Below are positions 32,433 to 40,933 of a stretch of DNA of 64,000 nucleotides, in pieces. The stretch is from Streptosporangium carneum (GTDB taxonomy: Bacteria > Actinomycetota > Actinomycetes > Streptosporangiales > Streptosporangiaceae), in contig NZ_BSEV01000015.1 of NCBI RefSeq assembly GCF_027922005.1, positions 62,001 to 126,000 of the forward strand, in the 5' to 3' direction. Each line of letters starts with the position of its first letter. The first letter of the stretch is position 1. The notes beneath the pieces are model-generated. The model was not told the DNA's origin. It made no database searches and saw nothing but the letters and a program-made list of their open reading frames with translations. A program made the position numbers and the translations under genes.

Positions 32433-32663
32433 ATGTCCGGCAAGCGTATTACGGCCAAAGCGGCCGGCGTTCTCGGGAGCGCCGTTCTCGCCGCCACCCT
32501 GTTCGCCGCCCCGGCCAGCGCGGCGACGTTCAAGTGCTCCGTCACATTCCTCAACGTCGCGTCGATCGAGGTGATGGTTCAGGCCCCCACCGTCCAGGCG
32601 GCCGAAGCGCTGGTCAGGCTGCTCATCCCCACCGCGGCCACGGTGAGCTGCCAGGCCGCATGA
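32433..32663 (+). CDS. small secreted two-cysteine protein
   Basis: The 76-residue precursor has a signal peptide (MSGKRITAKAAG, hydrophobic core, cut at ASA near residue 30) and a 46-residue mature part with only two cysteines (FKCSVTF and VSCQAA) near its ends, which could form one disulfide. The ribosome binding site is very strong (AAGGAGGAGTC before ATG 32433), and the upstream region is AT-rich, suggesting high expression. The size and two-cysteine layout recall small surface-active proteins such as chaplins, but the chaplin motif is not present. Function unknown. Confidence 0.75.
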   Translation: MSGKRITAKAAGVLGSAVLAATLFAAPASAATFKCSVTFLNVASIEVMVQAPTVQAAEALVRLLIPTAATVSCQAA

Positions 32664-32682
32664 CCGGTGCGCGCCTCCGGTC
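32662..32682 (+). terminator. hairpin overlapping the stop of the small secreted gene
   Basis: GACCGG (32662-32667) and CCGGTC (32677-32682) form a 6-bp stem with a 9-base loop. It starts in the stop codon. Confidence 0.45.
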
Positions 32683-33289
32683 GGCGAACCGCCGCAACAC
32701 CCCGCATCGAATGTCCACCGCGTGGGTAAGCCCCGTTTTCCAGCTCGCCTGGCAGGAAATCTCTGGACAGTGCAGCCGGTTGTTTTAGCGGTGATGTCAT
32801 TTATGCGGACAAAAGTAATGGAAACGCGGGCGCGAGCCGGCAAGATTCCCCGGGTCGCGCCCGTGAAACCGTCGTGCCCAGGCCGCCGGGTTCCAGCGAT
32901 CGCCGTGTCGGCCGGTGGAACTCGAATCGGCCGGTGACGTCCTCCGGCGGGAACAGGGTTCTCCATCGGTGAAAAGGGAAGAAGGCGAAGCCGCGGGAAT
33001 GGGCGTTCCCCCGGGTCGCTTACCGGTGGATCGGCGCTCACGCGACGGCGAGCAGCGGCCCCGGATCGCCCGCGTCGCCCCCAGGCCGTCCGCGAAGGAG
33101 GCCCGACTGTTCGGGCCCTGCTGTACGCGATCGACGAGAGAGCGCCCTTGGGGAAGCCGAGACCTCTGATGTCTGCGGCCTGCGTGAACGCGGGCCGGAA
33201 CGTACGCGTGAGACCCGGCGGCGACCCCGGCTGACCGGAGGTTGTCTCCGGTCGGCCGGGATCGCCGGGGAGATCGTGCCGGGAGCCGT
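32664..33289. other. 626-bp region without a supported gene
   Basis: Open frames exist on both strands, but none has a convincing start, family resemblance or codon bias; GC content is lower than in neighbouring genes. It may be a decayed region. The hairpin at 33233-33253 is the only clear structure. Confidence 0.5.
33233..33253 (-). terminator. 8-bp stem terminator after the PP2C-like gene
   Basis: GACCGGAG-gttgt-CTCCGGTC is a perfect 8-bp stem with a 5-base loop, 37 bp beyond the PP2C-like stop codon on the minus strand. Confidence 0.7.
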
Positions 33290-34141
33290 TCAGAGCCGCC
33301 AGGCGCACACCGCCGTGCGGTCGTCCTCGTGGGACTCCGCGCGGAAGCTGAGCTGCCAGAAGAACTCGGGAAGGGAGGGCGTCGTCGGCTGGGTCCACCA
33401 GGCCGACACCTGGTCGCTCACCTGCTCGCCGCGCAGCGGCCTGGCCAGGCCGCCCGTGCACAGCAGCAGCATGTCGCCTCTGCGCAGGTCCACCGTCGCG
33501 GTCTCCACCGAGGCCGCGTCCCCGGGGAGCGTGGCGGACGAGGCGGCCCCGGCGGCCTCGGGCAGGCACGGCGTCCACAGCCCGTCACGCAGGAGCGTCG
33601 CCGCGCCGTCGCCGACGCGCGCCACGTGGGCGCGGTGCTCGCCGGTGTCGATCACCGCCACCAGGAGCGCGGTGCCGAGGGCGTCGACCGTGACCCGGTC
33701 GCGCTCGGCCCGTCCGCGAAGATCGCCCGCGACGTCCGCGAAGAAGGACTCCGCGGGGGCGCCGCGCTCCACGTGGCGCAGGAGGCCGGGCAGGTTGCGG
33801 TAGGCCGCGGAGCAGGCGTCGGCCGATCCGACGTGCGACAGCTCCCCGTCCGCGACCCCCGTGGCGACGCACGCGAGGAGCCGGGCCTCGTCGATCTGCC
33901 ACAGTCCCATCGCGTCCCGGCGCGGGGTTCCCCGGCGACGATGGTCCTCTCCCCTGACGGAGGCCGCCCTGACGGCCAGGTCCGGCAGGTCGGCGCCGTC
34001 GAGCTCGCTGTCCGGCCTTTTTCCGGTCGCGTCCGGGATCACGCCGGTGACCGGACGCGTCTTCGGCCCGCGGCCGATGACGAGCGGGTCGAGGACTCTT
34101 CCCGCCGGGATGAATCGGGGTTTCGCCTGGAGTTGCTTCAC
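33290..34141 (-). CDS. PP2C-like protein with degenerate catalytic motif
   Basis: From GTG 34141 the protein is 283 residues with a PP2C-type phosphatase fold: HVARVGDGAATLL, GDMLLLCTGGLAR and the C-terminal metal motif SHEDDRTAVC are present. The first metal-binding motif, normally VADGxG, reads CVATGVADG, so the expected aspartate appears to be threonine. It may be inactive or have weakened activity (inference from alignment by eye). A TTG at 34222 would add 27 residues of poor coding character. It is monocistronic with a clear terminator. No kinase, FHA or vWA gene sits beside it. Confidence 0.7.
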   Translation of the reverse strand: MKQLQAKPRFIPAGRVLDPLVIGRGPKTRPVTGVIPDATGKRPDSELDGADLPDLAVRAASVRGEDHRRRGTPRRDAMGLWQIDEARLLACVATGVADGELSHVGSADACSAAYRNLPGLLRHVERGAPAESFFADVAGDLRGRAERDRVTVDALGTALLVAVIDTGEHRAHVARVGDGAATLLRDGLWTPCLPEAAGAASSATLPGDAASVETATVDLRRGDMLLLCTGGLARPLRGEQVSDQVSAWWTQPTTPSLPEFFWQLSFRAESHEDDRTAVCAWRL

Positions 34142-34516
34142 ATCGGTGCTTTCTTGTCGTTCCGATCTCAGACCGCGTCCGCGGGCGGGAGGGAGAACCC
34201 TGGCCCGGCCGGGGACGGTCAACCGCGTGCCGCCGGGAACGGCCGGTCCGTCCGCGACGGTCGCGGGCGGCTTCCTGGCCCGTCGTGGAGGACCGGCGTT
34301 CCGTAGGCCGTTAAAGCAGGCATTACTCGCAATTCCGACAAATCATTTGATGTTGGGAATCGGGCTGGCCGTTGCCGCATATGAGGAGCATGACAAACCG
34401 ACGTGGGGGTGGAGGGCCGGGTTTACTGTCAGCACAAAAATAATTGTTAACGTGATATAACCTGGTTTTTTCGATGGTGGCAACACCGTAAAAGGAGACA
34501 TTCCGGGCGGGAGGCG
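34142..34516. other. AT-rich intergenic region
   Basis: Positions 34310-34470 are strikingly AT-rich for this genome, with TAAAGCAGGC, AAAAATAATTGTTAACG and CGTAAAAGGAG. They likely hold the PP2C-like promoter. Very short frames starting near 34349 and 34380 have weak start signals and are not called. Confidence 0.5.
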
Positions 34517-35815
34517 TCAGCGGCGCATCCGCTGGGCGACGTCCCGCAGCGCCGTCGCGAGCAGGTCCACGTCGTCGGCCGAGGTGAACAACGCCGGGGT
34601 GACCCGGACGCAGTCGCCCGCGGAGGGGCCTCCTCGGCGCACCGTGAAGACGCGGTAGCGATCCATCAGATATGCGGCGACGGCGACGTTGTCCGCCTCC
34701 GAGGTGCGTCCGGCCACCCGGAACGCCGTGATCGTCCCGTACATGTCCCGGTCCTCCGGGGTGAGGATCTCCAGGTTGGGGACGTCGCGCACCTGATGGA
34801 CCCAGCGGTCGCGCAGGAAGCGCAGGCGCGCCTGCTTGACCGGGGCGCCGAGGGCGTCGTGGAAGTCCAGGGCGGTCTCCACGGTGAGGATCGGGGCGAC
34901 GTCCATCGTGCCCGAGTGGACCCGCGAGCGGATGTCGTCCGTAGGGTAGGTCTCGTCGGCGAAGACCGGGTCGATGTCGGGGAGACGCTCCCTGCGGATG
35001 TAGAGGAAGCCCGCCCCCAGTGGGACGCCCATCCACTTGTGCAGGGAGAAGAAGGCGAAGTCCGCCCCGAGATCTCCGACGGTGAAGTCCAGGTGCCCCC
35101 ATGAGTGGGCGGCGTCGACGATCGTGTCGACCCCTCTGTCCCGGGCCATCGCGACGATCTCCCTGACCGGAAGGACGAGCCCCGTGCGGTTGTTCATGTG
35201 GCTGAGCAGCAGCAGCCTGAGCCGGGGGTGCTCGTTCAGTGCCCGCTCGTAGGCGTCCAGCACCGCCTGCCGGGTCGCGGGCTCGGGGACGACCATCCGC
35301 TCGACCCGCACGCCGCGCCGGTCACGCAGCCAGTTCATGGCGTACTGCGCGCTGTGGTAGTCGAGGTCGGCGTACAGCACGGAGTCTCCGGGGCGCAGCC
35401 CGCGATAGCCGGAGATCAGGTTCTGCAGGGCCTCGGTGCCGCCGCGGGTGAAGGCGATCTCCTCCTCGGACACCCCGGCGACGGCGGCCACACGACGCCT
35501 GGCCCGCTCCGCCTGGGCCTTGTAGGTCGTGCGCAGCAGGTGGGAGCTCACCTCGTTGAGATGGTCGGTGACGCGGCGGTAGGCGTGGCGCACCGGGTCG
35601 GGCATGATCCCGTAGTAGCCGTTCTCCAGGTTGACGAAGTCCGTGCTGACCCGGTAGTGCCGTGCGACCGCGCGCCAGAGGGCCTCGTCCTCGGCGAGCC
35701 GTTCGGGAGCGGGGCCGGTGGGGACGACCGGCGGCAGAGGAGCCCGGGCTCCGGGATCGGGGAGGGCGGCCAGCGAGCCGAGCCCGGCGAGCACCTCACG
35801 TCTGGACAGGATCAT
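34517..35815 (-). CDS. Tat-exported class V aminotransferase-like PLP enzyme
   Basis: The 432-residue protein starts with a twin-arginine signal (SRREVLAGLGSLAAL, residues 4-18), so it is probably exported. The rest is a fold-type I PLP enzyme of aminotransferase class V, related to isopenicillin-N epimerase and cysteine desulfurase families: D234 in IVDAAHSWG binds the pyridine nitrogen and K260 in FFSLHKWMG forms the Schiff base. TRGGTEALQNL (123-133) binds phosphate. ATG 35815 follows GCGGAGGG. Exported PLP enzymes of this type occur in actinobacteria; substrate unknown. It is divergent from the DUF6153 gene. Confidence 0.88.
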   Translation of the reverse strand: MILSRREVLAGLGSLAALPDPGARAPLPPVVPTGPAPERLAEDEALWRAVARHYRVSTDFVNLENGYYGIMPDPVRHAYRRVTDHLNEVSSHLLRTTYKAQAERARRRVAAVAGVSEEEIAFTRGGTEALQNLISGYRGLRPGDSVLYADLDYHSAQYAMNWLRDRRGVRVERMVVPEPATRQAVLDAYERALNEHPRLRLLLLSHMNNRTGLVLPVREIVAMARDRGVDTIVDAAHSWGHLDFTVGDLGADFAFFSLHKWMGVPLGAGFLYIRRERLPDIDPVFADETYPTDDIRSRVHSGTMDVAPILTVETALDFHDALGAPVKQARLRFLRDRWVHQVRDVPNLEILTPEDRDMYGTITAFRVAGRTSEADNVAVAAYLMDRYRVFTVRRGGPSAGDCVRVTPALFTSADDVDLLATALRDVAQRMRR

Positions 35816-36216
35816 CGAAGCCCTCCGCGCGGGACGGCGAGGGTCCGCGACGCGGCGGAGCCCCGGCCCGTGGTCGCGGCCGCCTGCGGGGTCGCCCGGC
35901 GGCGTCCGAGGCGGCGGTCGCCGGCGCGCTGCCCGGACGGCGACCGGGGTGGTGGCTGGTCGAGTCCCAGTGTGGGCGACCCGGGCCTGCCGGGGCGGCA
36001 TTCGCGCCGCCGTGGCGTGGCGAGAGCGCCCTGCCCCCGCCCTGCCCCCGCCCTGCCTCCGTCGCCAGGCGTCCGCGGCGGGGCGAGGTGAGGGCGACGC
36101 GGCGTCCGGCGCCCGCCGCGGGACGGTCCGGCGTCCGGGGCCGGGGCGGCGGGCTTTACGCAATCCTCTGTTCCCGCGGGGCGCGTCCTGCCGTTTCGCG
36201 GGCATCATCACGGCTG
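35816..36216. other. divergent intergenic region
   Basis: These 401 bp contain no supported gene. The sequence is extremely GC-rich and includes an 11-bp tandem repeat at 36028-36060. AT-richer sequence at 36155-36210 is the likely promoter of the DUF6153 gene. Confidence 0.5.
36028..36060. repeat. 11-bp tandem repeat, three units
   Basis: GCCCTGCCCCC occurs twice in tandem, followed by GCCCTGCCTCC. Confidence 0.9.
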
Positions 36217-36672
36217 ATGTCCCGGACACGATCACCTCGTCGTCACAGGCCCGCCGCACCCGCCGCGGGCTCGGCACTTGCGGGCGCCCTGCTGGCCCTG
36301 TCGGTGCTCGTCGGGCTGGTCTTCGCGCACGGCGGGGCCTGCGCGGCGGTGGTCATGTCGGAGGAGGGCGGGCACGCCGCCCACACGGCGCAGGGGCCCC
36401 ACAGAACCTCGGTGTGGCGGGGCGAGGAGTGCCGTGTCCCCGAGGCGCCGCGTGACACGGGATGTCACCATCGCGACCTGCCGTCCGGGCACCGTCACGG
36501 CACGGAGGGCGACTGCTCGGCTGTCGTCGCGGCGGGGTCCGGGTCCCCGTCCGAGGCGGCGTCGCTCCCCGAGCTCCCGTCCTCGCCGACGGCACGCGGG
36601 CCGCGGGCCCGCCATGACGGCTCCGCGCGTCAGACGCCCGGCCTCCTGGATCTCTGCGTGATGCGCATATAG
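36217..36672 (+). CDS. DUF6153-family His-rich membrane or secreted protein
   Basis: The 151-residue protein has one N-terminal hydrophobic segment (about 18-40), then a His/Cys-rich outer part (HAAHTAQGPHRT, GCHHRDLPSGHRHG), a low-complexity Ser/Pro stretch, and the conserved family ending LLDLCVMRI. The layout matches actinobacterial DUF6153 proteins, whose role is not established; metal binding is suggested by the His clusters. The start is ATG 36217. A 7-bp-stem terminator follows at 36688. It is divergent from the Tat-exported PLP enzyme. Confidence 0.7.
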   Translation: MSRTRSPRRHRPAAPAAGSALAGALLALSVLVGLVFAHGGACAAVVMSEEGGHAAHTAQGPHRTSVWRGEECRVPEAPRDTGCHHRDLPSGHRHGTEGDCSAVVAAGSGSPSEAASLPELPSSPTARGPRARHDGSARQTPGLLDLCVMRI

Positions 36673-36687
36673 GCCGACGCGCCGCTC

Positions 36688-36708
36688 GCCCGCCCGTGCG
36701 TGGCGGGC
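36688..36708 (+). terminator. terminator after the DUF6153 gene
   Basis: GCCCGCC-cgtgcgt-GGCGGGC is a perfect 7-bp stem 15 bp after the stop codon. Confidence 0.65.
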
Positions 36709-36747
36709 CTGTCCCGTCGTCCCATCCGCGTCCACTTCCTTATCCGT

Positions 36748-36779
36748 GACGTGGCCGTACGGCATGCCGTGACCACGTC
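36748..36779. promoter_or_regulatory. nested dyad upstream of the cysteine-synthase-like operon
   Basis: GACGTGG (36748-36754) and CCACGTC (36773-36779) enclose a 12-bp palindrome ACGGCATGCCGT (36759-36770). It lies 21 bp before the ATG, where an operator or leader hairpin could control the two-gene operon. Confidence 0.5.
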
Positions 36780-36799
36780 GTTCACATCAGGGATCCACC

Positions 36800-37909
36800 A
36801 TGACACCACATGACACCGCCGCGCGCCCCGGGCGCGCGGCCTCCTCGGGCTGCCCTTCGCTCGCCCTGACCGTCGGCAACACCCCGCTCGCCTTCGTCTC
36901 GGGGCCGATCGTCCCCGAGGGGCGAGGGTTCTGGGCCAAGCTCGAGGGCTTCAACCCCGGCGGCATCAAGGACCGCCCGGCACTGCACATGATCCGCCAG
37001 GCCAGGGCCAGGGGGGACCTGGTCCCCGGCGGGACCGTCGTCGAGTCGACCAGCGGCACCTTCGGCCTCGGCCTGGCCCTGGCGGGGATCGTCTTCGGCC
37101 ATCCGGTCGTCCTGGTCGGCGACCCCGGCCTGGAGCCCCTGATGCGCAGGTTGCTGACCTCGTACGGCGTGCGCCTGGAGATCGTCACCGAGCCCGACCC
37201 CGTCGGCGGGTGGCAGGAGGCCCGTCGCAGGCGGGTCCGGCGGCTGACGGAGGAACTGCCGGGCTCCTACTGCCCCGACCAGTACAACAACCCCGACAGC
37301 GTCACCGCCTACGCCGGGCTCGCCCACGAACTGATGGGCAGGCTGCCCCAGATCGACGTGCTGGTCTGCTCGGTCGGCACCGGCGGGCACAGCGCGGGCA
37401 TCCACCGGGTGCTGCGCCAGCACCACCCCGGTGTGAAGCTCGTCGGGGTCGACACCGTCGGCTCGACGATCTTCGGCCAGCCCGCGAGGCCCCGGCTCAT
37501 GAGGGGCCTGGGCAGCAGCATCCATCCTCGCAACGTCGCCTACGACAGTTTCGACGAGGTGCACTGGGTGAGCGCGGCCGAGGCCGTCTGGGCCTGCCGC
37601 GCGCTCGCCGCGCGGCACTACGTCTCAGGAGGGTGGAGCACCGGAGCCGTCACCCTCGTCGCCCGCTGGTTGGCCCGCACCGGTCCCGCGGACCGGACGA
37701 TCGTGGCGATCTTCCCCGACGGGCCGTGGCGGTACTGGAACACCATCTTCGCCGACGACTACTGCCTGGCCAACGGCCTGCTCGCGACCGTCCCCGCGGA
37801 GGAGCCCGACGAGGTCGCCTCCCTGACGGAACGCGAGGTGCGCCGCTGGACGCGCTGCGCCGACGTGGCCGACCCGGCCGACGTCCGTGCCCGGGGGAGG
37901 AGGCGGTGA
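36800..37909 (+). CDS. PLP-dependent cysteine synthase-like protein
   Basis: The 369-residue protein is a fold-type II PLP enzyme: the Schiff-base lysine is K57 in GGIKDRPA, the substrate loop reads TSGTFG (84-89) instead of the usual TSGNTG, and the phosphate loop is GTGGHSAG (about 196-203). The altered substrate loop suggests it does not make cysteine from O-acetylserine; related enzymes make 2,3-diaminopropionate or other non-protein amino acids. The C-terminal about 50 residues extend beyond the usual core. ATG 36800 lies just after a nested dyad. Its stop codon overlaps the start of an MFS transporter (GTGA), implying that product or substrate is transported. Confidence 0.88.
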   Translation: MTPHDTAARPGRAASSGCPSLALTVGNTPLAFVSGPIVPEGRGFWAKLEGFNPGGIKDRPALHMIRQARARGDLVPGGTVVESTSGTFGLGLALAGIVFGHPVVLVGDPGLEPLMRRLLTSYGVRLEIVTEPDPVGGWQEARRRRVRRLTEELPGSYCPDQYNNPDSVTAYAGLAHELMGRLPQIDVLVCSVGTGGHSAGIHRVLRQHHPGVKLVGVDTVGSTIFGQPARPRLMRGLGSSIHPRNVAYDSFDEVHWVSAAEAVWACRALAARHYVSGGWSTGAVTLVARWLARTGPADRTIVAIFPDGPWRYWNTIFADDYCLANGLLATVPAEEPDEVASLTEREVRRWTRCADVADPADVRARGRRR

Positions 37910-39162
37910 TCGAGACCGTCAGGCGGTTCCGCTCCTTCGGCCGCCCGATCCAGGTGCTCCAGGTCAACCAGATGGGCATCAACCTCGGTTTCTACATGCT
38001 CATGCCGTACCTGGCCGACCACCTGGTCCGTGACGCGGGCCTGGCGGTCTGGACCGTGGGGCTGGTCCTGGGGCTGCGCAGCCTGAGTCAGCAGGGACTG
38101 TTCCTGGTCGGCGGCACCCTGTCCGACCGGCTCGGCTACAAGCCGATGATCATGGCGGGGTGCGCGCTCCGCACAGCGGGGTTCGCCCTCTTCGGGCTCT
38201 CGGGGTCGCTGCCGATCCTGGTCGTCGCCGCGGTGTTGACCGGGTTCGCCGGGGCGCTGTTCAACCCCGCGGCCCGCGCCTACCTCGCCCACGAGGCGGG
38301 GGCACGCAAGGTCGAGGCGTTCGCGCTGTTCAACGTCTTCTACCAGACGGGAATCCTGCTCGGGCCGCCGGTGGGCATGGCTCTGCTGGGGGCGGGTTTC
38401 CGCGCGGTCTGCCTGTCGGCGGCGGCGGTCTTCGCGCTGCTGGCCGTTCTGCAGTGGGCCTGCCTGCCGGCCAGGAGGGGGGCGGAGGCGGGGTCGGCGC
38501 GGCCGGTCCTGCACGACTGGAGGGAGGCGTTCGGCAACCGGGCCTTCCTGTCCTTCGCCGCCGCGATGACGGCCTCGTACGCACTGTCGTACCAGATGTA
38601 CCTGGGGCTGCCCCTCGAGGTACGGCGGGTCACCGGCTCCGGCTCCGGGGTGGCGCTCCTGTACACGATCTCCGCCCTGCTCGGCGTCCTCGGCCAGATA
38701 CGGCTGACCGCCTGGTGCTCGGCGAGGCTGAGCGGAGGACGGGCGGTCGCCTTCGGCCTGCTGCTCATGGGGGTGTCCTTCGTGCCGCTGACCGCCTCGC
38801 CCGGGGCCGGGCCGTCCTCGTGGGCGGCGCTGGCCCCCGTCGTGGCGTGCGTGGTCCTGCTCACCCTGGGAACCATGGTGGCCTTCCCCTTCGAGATGGC
38901 CATGATCACCGATCTGGGCGGCGAGCGTCTGATCGGCACCTACTACGGGCTCTACAACCTGTTGTCGGGCGTGGGCGTCCTGGCGGGCAACCTGCTCAGC
39001 GGCGCGGTGATCGACCTGGCGGCCTCCTCGGGCCTGGCGAGCCTGCCCTGGCTGCTGCTGGCCGCCGCCGGGCTGGTCTCCTCGGCCCTCGTCCGCGGTC
39101 TCGAACGGCGTGGCCGTCTCGGCGCGGCCGTACCGGCGCGGGCGGCGCTCGGCCCGGGGTGA
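37906..39162 (+). CDS. MFS transporter coupled to the cysteine-synthase-like gene
   Basis: The 418-residue protein has 12 predicted membrane helices and an MFS loop motif GGTLSDRLGYKPMIMAG (about 69-85) between helices 2 and 3. It resembles the multidrug/small-molecule efflux branch. Its GTG start lies inside the stop codon of the PLP enzyme, so the two are translationally coupled. Export of the amino-acid-like product of that enzyme is the simplest idea (inference). It ends 88 bp before the ArsR/SmtB gene, which seems to have its own promoter. Confidence 0.9.
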   Translation: MIETVRRFRSFGRPIQVLQVNQMGINLGFYMLMPYLADHLVRDAGLAVWTVGLVLGLRSLSQQGLFLVGGTLSDRLGYKPMIMAGCALRTAGFALFGLSGSLPILVVAAVLTGFAGALFNPAARAYLAHEAGARKVEAFALFNVFYQTGILLGPPVGMALLGAGFRAVCLSAAAVFALLAVLQWACLPARRGAEAGSARPVLHDWREAFGNRAFLSFAAAMTASYALSYQMYLGLPLEVRRVTGSGSGVALLYTISALLGVLGQIRLTAWCSARLSGGRAVAFGLLLMGVSFVPLTASPGAGPSSWAALAPVVACVVLLTLGTMVAFPFEMAMITDLGGERLIGTYYGLYNLLSGVGVLAGNLLSGAVIDLAASSGLASLPWLLLAAAGLVSSALVRGLERRGRLGAAVPARAALGPG

Positions 39163-39238
39163 GCACCGCTCCGACAGGCGCGGTCACCGGCCGTGCCGTG
39201 CGGCCACAGCCGTACGGCACGGCCTCCAGAACGCGTGC

Positions 39239-39266
39239 TAAATTGAACATATGAGTAATCGTTCAA
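39239..39266 (+). promoter_or_regulatory. SmtB-type operator and -10 element overlapping the start codon
   Basis: TTGAAC (39243-39248) and GTTCAA (39261-39266) are inverted arms 12 bp apart, with the ATG (39251) between them. This is the form of ArsR/SmtB operators. TAAATT at 39239-39244 lies 6 bp before the ATG and would give a leaderless message that the repressor blocks directly. Confidence 0.6.
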
Positions 39267-39655
39267 CTGTTGTGCCGTTGGACCAGGACGCGTGCCAGGC
39301 CCAGGCGGTGGACGCCGGGCGCGTGTCCTCGGTGCGCCGGTTCCTGCCCTCCGACGAGGCGGTGCAGGACCTGGCCCAGGTCTTCGGCCTGCTGGCCGAC
39401 CCGGGGCGGCTGCGGCTGCTGGCGACGCTGCTCGAGGGCGGTGAGATGTGCGTGTGCGACCTCGCGGCGGCGACCGGGCAGAGCATGTCGGCCGCCTCGC
39501 ACGCGCTGCGGCTGCTGCGCGCGCACCGGGTGGTGAAGGTCCGCAGATCGGGGCGGATGGCCTACTACAGCCTCGCGGACTCCCACGTGCGGATGCTCTT
39601 CGACCTGGCCATCACCCACATCGGGCACGGTGAGGGCGGGCCGGACGATGTCTGA
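39251..39655 (+). CDS. ArsR/SmtB-family metal-sensing repressor, zinc-type
   Basis: The 134-residue winged-helix repressor has the recognition region CDLAAATGQSMSAASHALRLL (about 69-89). Its alpha5 helix carries D110, H112, H123 and H126 (DxHx10Hx2H), the zinc-sensing site of SmtB/CzrA. A CVC pair (C67, C69) at the start of helix 3 recalls the ArsR/CadC alpha3 site, but the partner N-terminal cysteine is only C15. Zinc or cobalt sensing is favoured. The gene overlaps the CDF transporter by eight bases, and an inverted repeat covers its start codon, consistent with autoregulation of the pair. Confidence 0.9.
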   Translation: MSNRSTVVPLDQDACQAQAVDAGRVSSVRRFLPSDEAVQDLAQVFGLLADPGRLRLLATLLEGGEMCVCDLAAATGQSMSAASHALRLLRAHRVVKVRRSGRMAYYSLADSHVRMLFDLAITHIGHGEGGPDDV

Positions 39656-40703
39656 CGCCACCGCGGGGAACCGGGACGAGGGGCACGACCACGGCCGGGG
39701 GCGAGGGCACGGTCACGGGCACGGGCACGGCGTTAGCGCCGAGGCGGACCGCCGCTACCTGACCGGCGCGCTCGTGCTGATCACCGGATTCATGGCGGTC
39801 GAGGTGGTCATCGGCCTCGCCGCCCGCTCGCTCGCGCTGGTCTCGGACGCCGGGCACATGCTGACCGACGCCATCGCGATCGTCTTCGCGCTGGTCGCGA
39901 TGCGGATCGCCGCGCGACCCCCGCAGGGCGGCTTCACCTACGGGCTCAAACGAGCGGAGATCGTCTCCGCGCAGATCAACGGCATCACCCTGCTGCTGCT
40001 CAGCGTCTACTTCGTCTACGAGGGCGTCCGCCGGCTGATCGAGCCGCCGGACGTCGAGGGCCTGTACGTCGTGGTGACAGGTCTGGCCGGGATCGCGGTC
40101 AACCTCGTCGCGACCTGGCTGCTCAGCAGGGCGAACCGGTCGAGTCTCAACGTGGAGGGGGCCTTTCAGCACATTCTCAACGACCTCTACGCGTTCATCG
40201 CGACCACCGTGGCCGGGACCGTCGTCTGGCTGACCGGCTGGAGCAGGGCCGACGCCGTCGCCGCCCTCGTCGTGGCGGCGCTGATGCTCAAGGCGGGCTG
40301 GGGCCTGGTCCGCGACGCGGGGAGGGTCTTCATGGAGGCCGCCCCCGCCGGGATGAACCCCGCGGAGATAGGCAGGAGGACGGCCGCCCTCGAGCGCGTC
40401 GTCGAAGTTCACGACCTGCACATCTGGGAGGTCACCTCGGGATACGCGGCGCTGTCCGCGCACATCCTGGTCGAGCCGGGAGCCGACTGCCACGCCGTGC
40501 GCGCCGCCGCCGAGCGGATGGTCCACGAGGAGTACGGCATCCGCCACACCACGATGCAGGTCGACCACGCGCCCGCCGAACTGCTCACCATCGGCGAGAC
40601 CGGTCCCCACTGCGCCGATCCGCACGGTCCGACCCACAGGAGCGAGGCGGATCCGGTCGGCGAGGACGGGCCGGCCGCCGCGCCCCGTCGCGAGGCGGGC
40701 TGA
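39648..40703 (+). CDS. czcD: CDF-family zinc efflux transporter (CzcD-like)
   Basis: The 351-residue cation diffusion facilitator exports divalent metal against protons. The N-terminus is His-rich (GHDHGRGRGHGHGHGHG), six membrane helices follow, and the transport site has D67, H70 and D74 (SDAGHMLTD) in helix 2 and H175 and D179 (FQHILND) in helix 5: the HD-HD set of zinc transporters. A cytosolic C-terminal domain (about 255-325) includes EVHDLHIWEVTSGY. It starts inside the repressor gene (eight-base overlap). The symbol is given by family, as several names are used. Confidence 0.92.
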   Translation: MSDATAGNRDEGHDHGRGRGHGHGHGHGVSAEADRRYLTGALVLITGFMAVEVVIGLAARSLALVSDAGHMLTDAIAIVFALVAMRIAARPPQGGFTYGLKRAEIVSAQINGITLLLLSVYFVYEGVRRLIEPPDVEGLYVVVTGLAGIAVNLVATWLLSRANRSSLNVEGAFQHILNDLYAFIATTVAGTVVWLTGWSRADAVAALVVAALMLKAGWGLVRDAGRVFMEAAPAGMNPAEIGRRTAALERVVEVHDLHIWEVTSGYAALSAHILVEPGADCHAVRAAAERMVHEEYGIRHTTMQVDHAPAELLTIGETGPHCADPHGPTHRSEADPVGEDGPAAAPRREAG

Positions 40704-40933
40704 GCGCCTCAGCCGCCGCGTCGATCGGCGTCCGTCACCGCGGAAACGGGGATAACCGTCAAGGCGAGCGAACGGCCGGGCACGGGGCGAATTTCTGAGA
40801 GGCATCGTTCGCTCACCGTGTTCCCACGCCGTTCCCACGCCTGGCCGGGGTGACGCCCGGGTGACGGGGCGGCCGGAGGACCATGAGGGAAAGGGCCGGA
40901 GCCGCGCCGGAGATCACATTCGAGGAGGCCGTC

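Noticed and set aside
34349..34460. Short frames in the AT-rich region (36 and about 20 residues)
   Set aside because: No suitable ribosome binding site for the first, poor spacing for the second, and no recognisable product. The AT-richness is better explained as promoter DNA.
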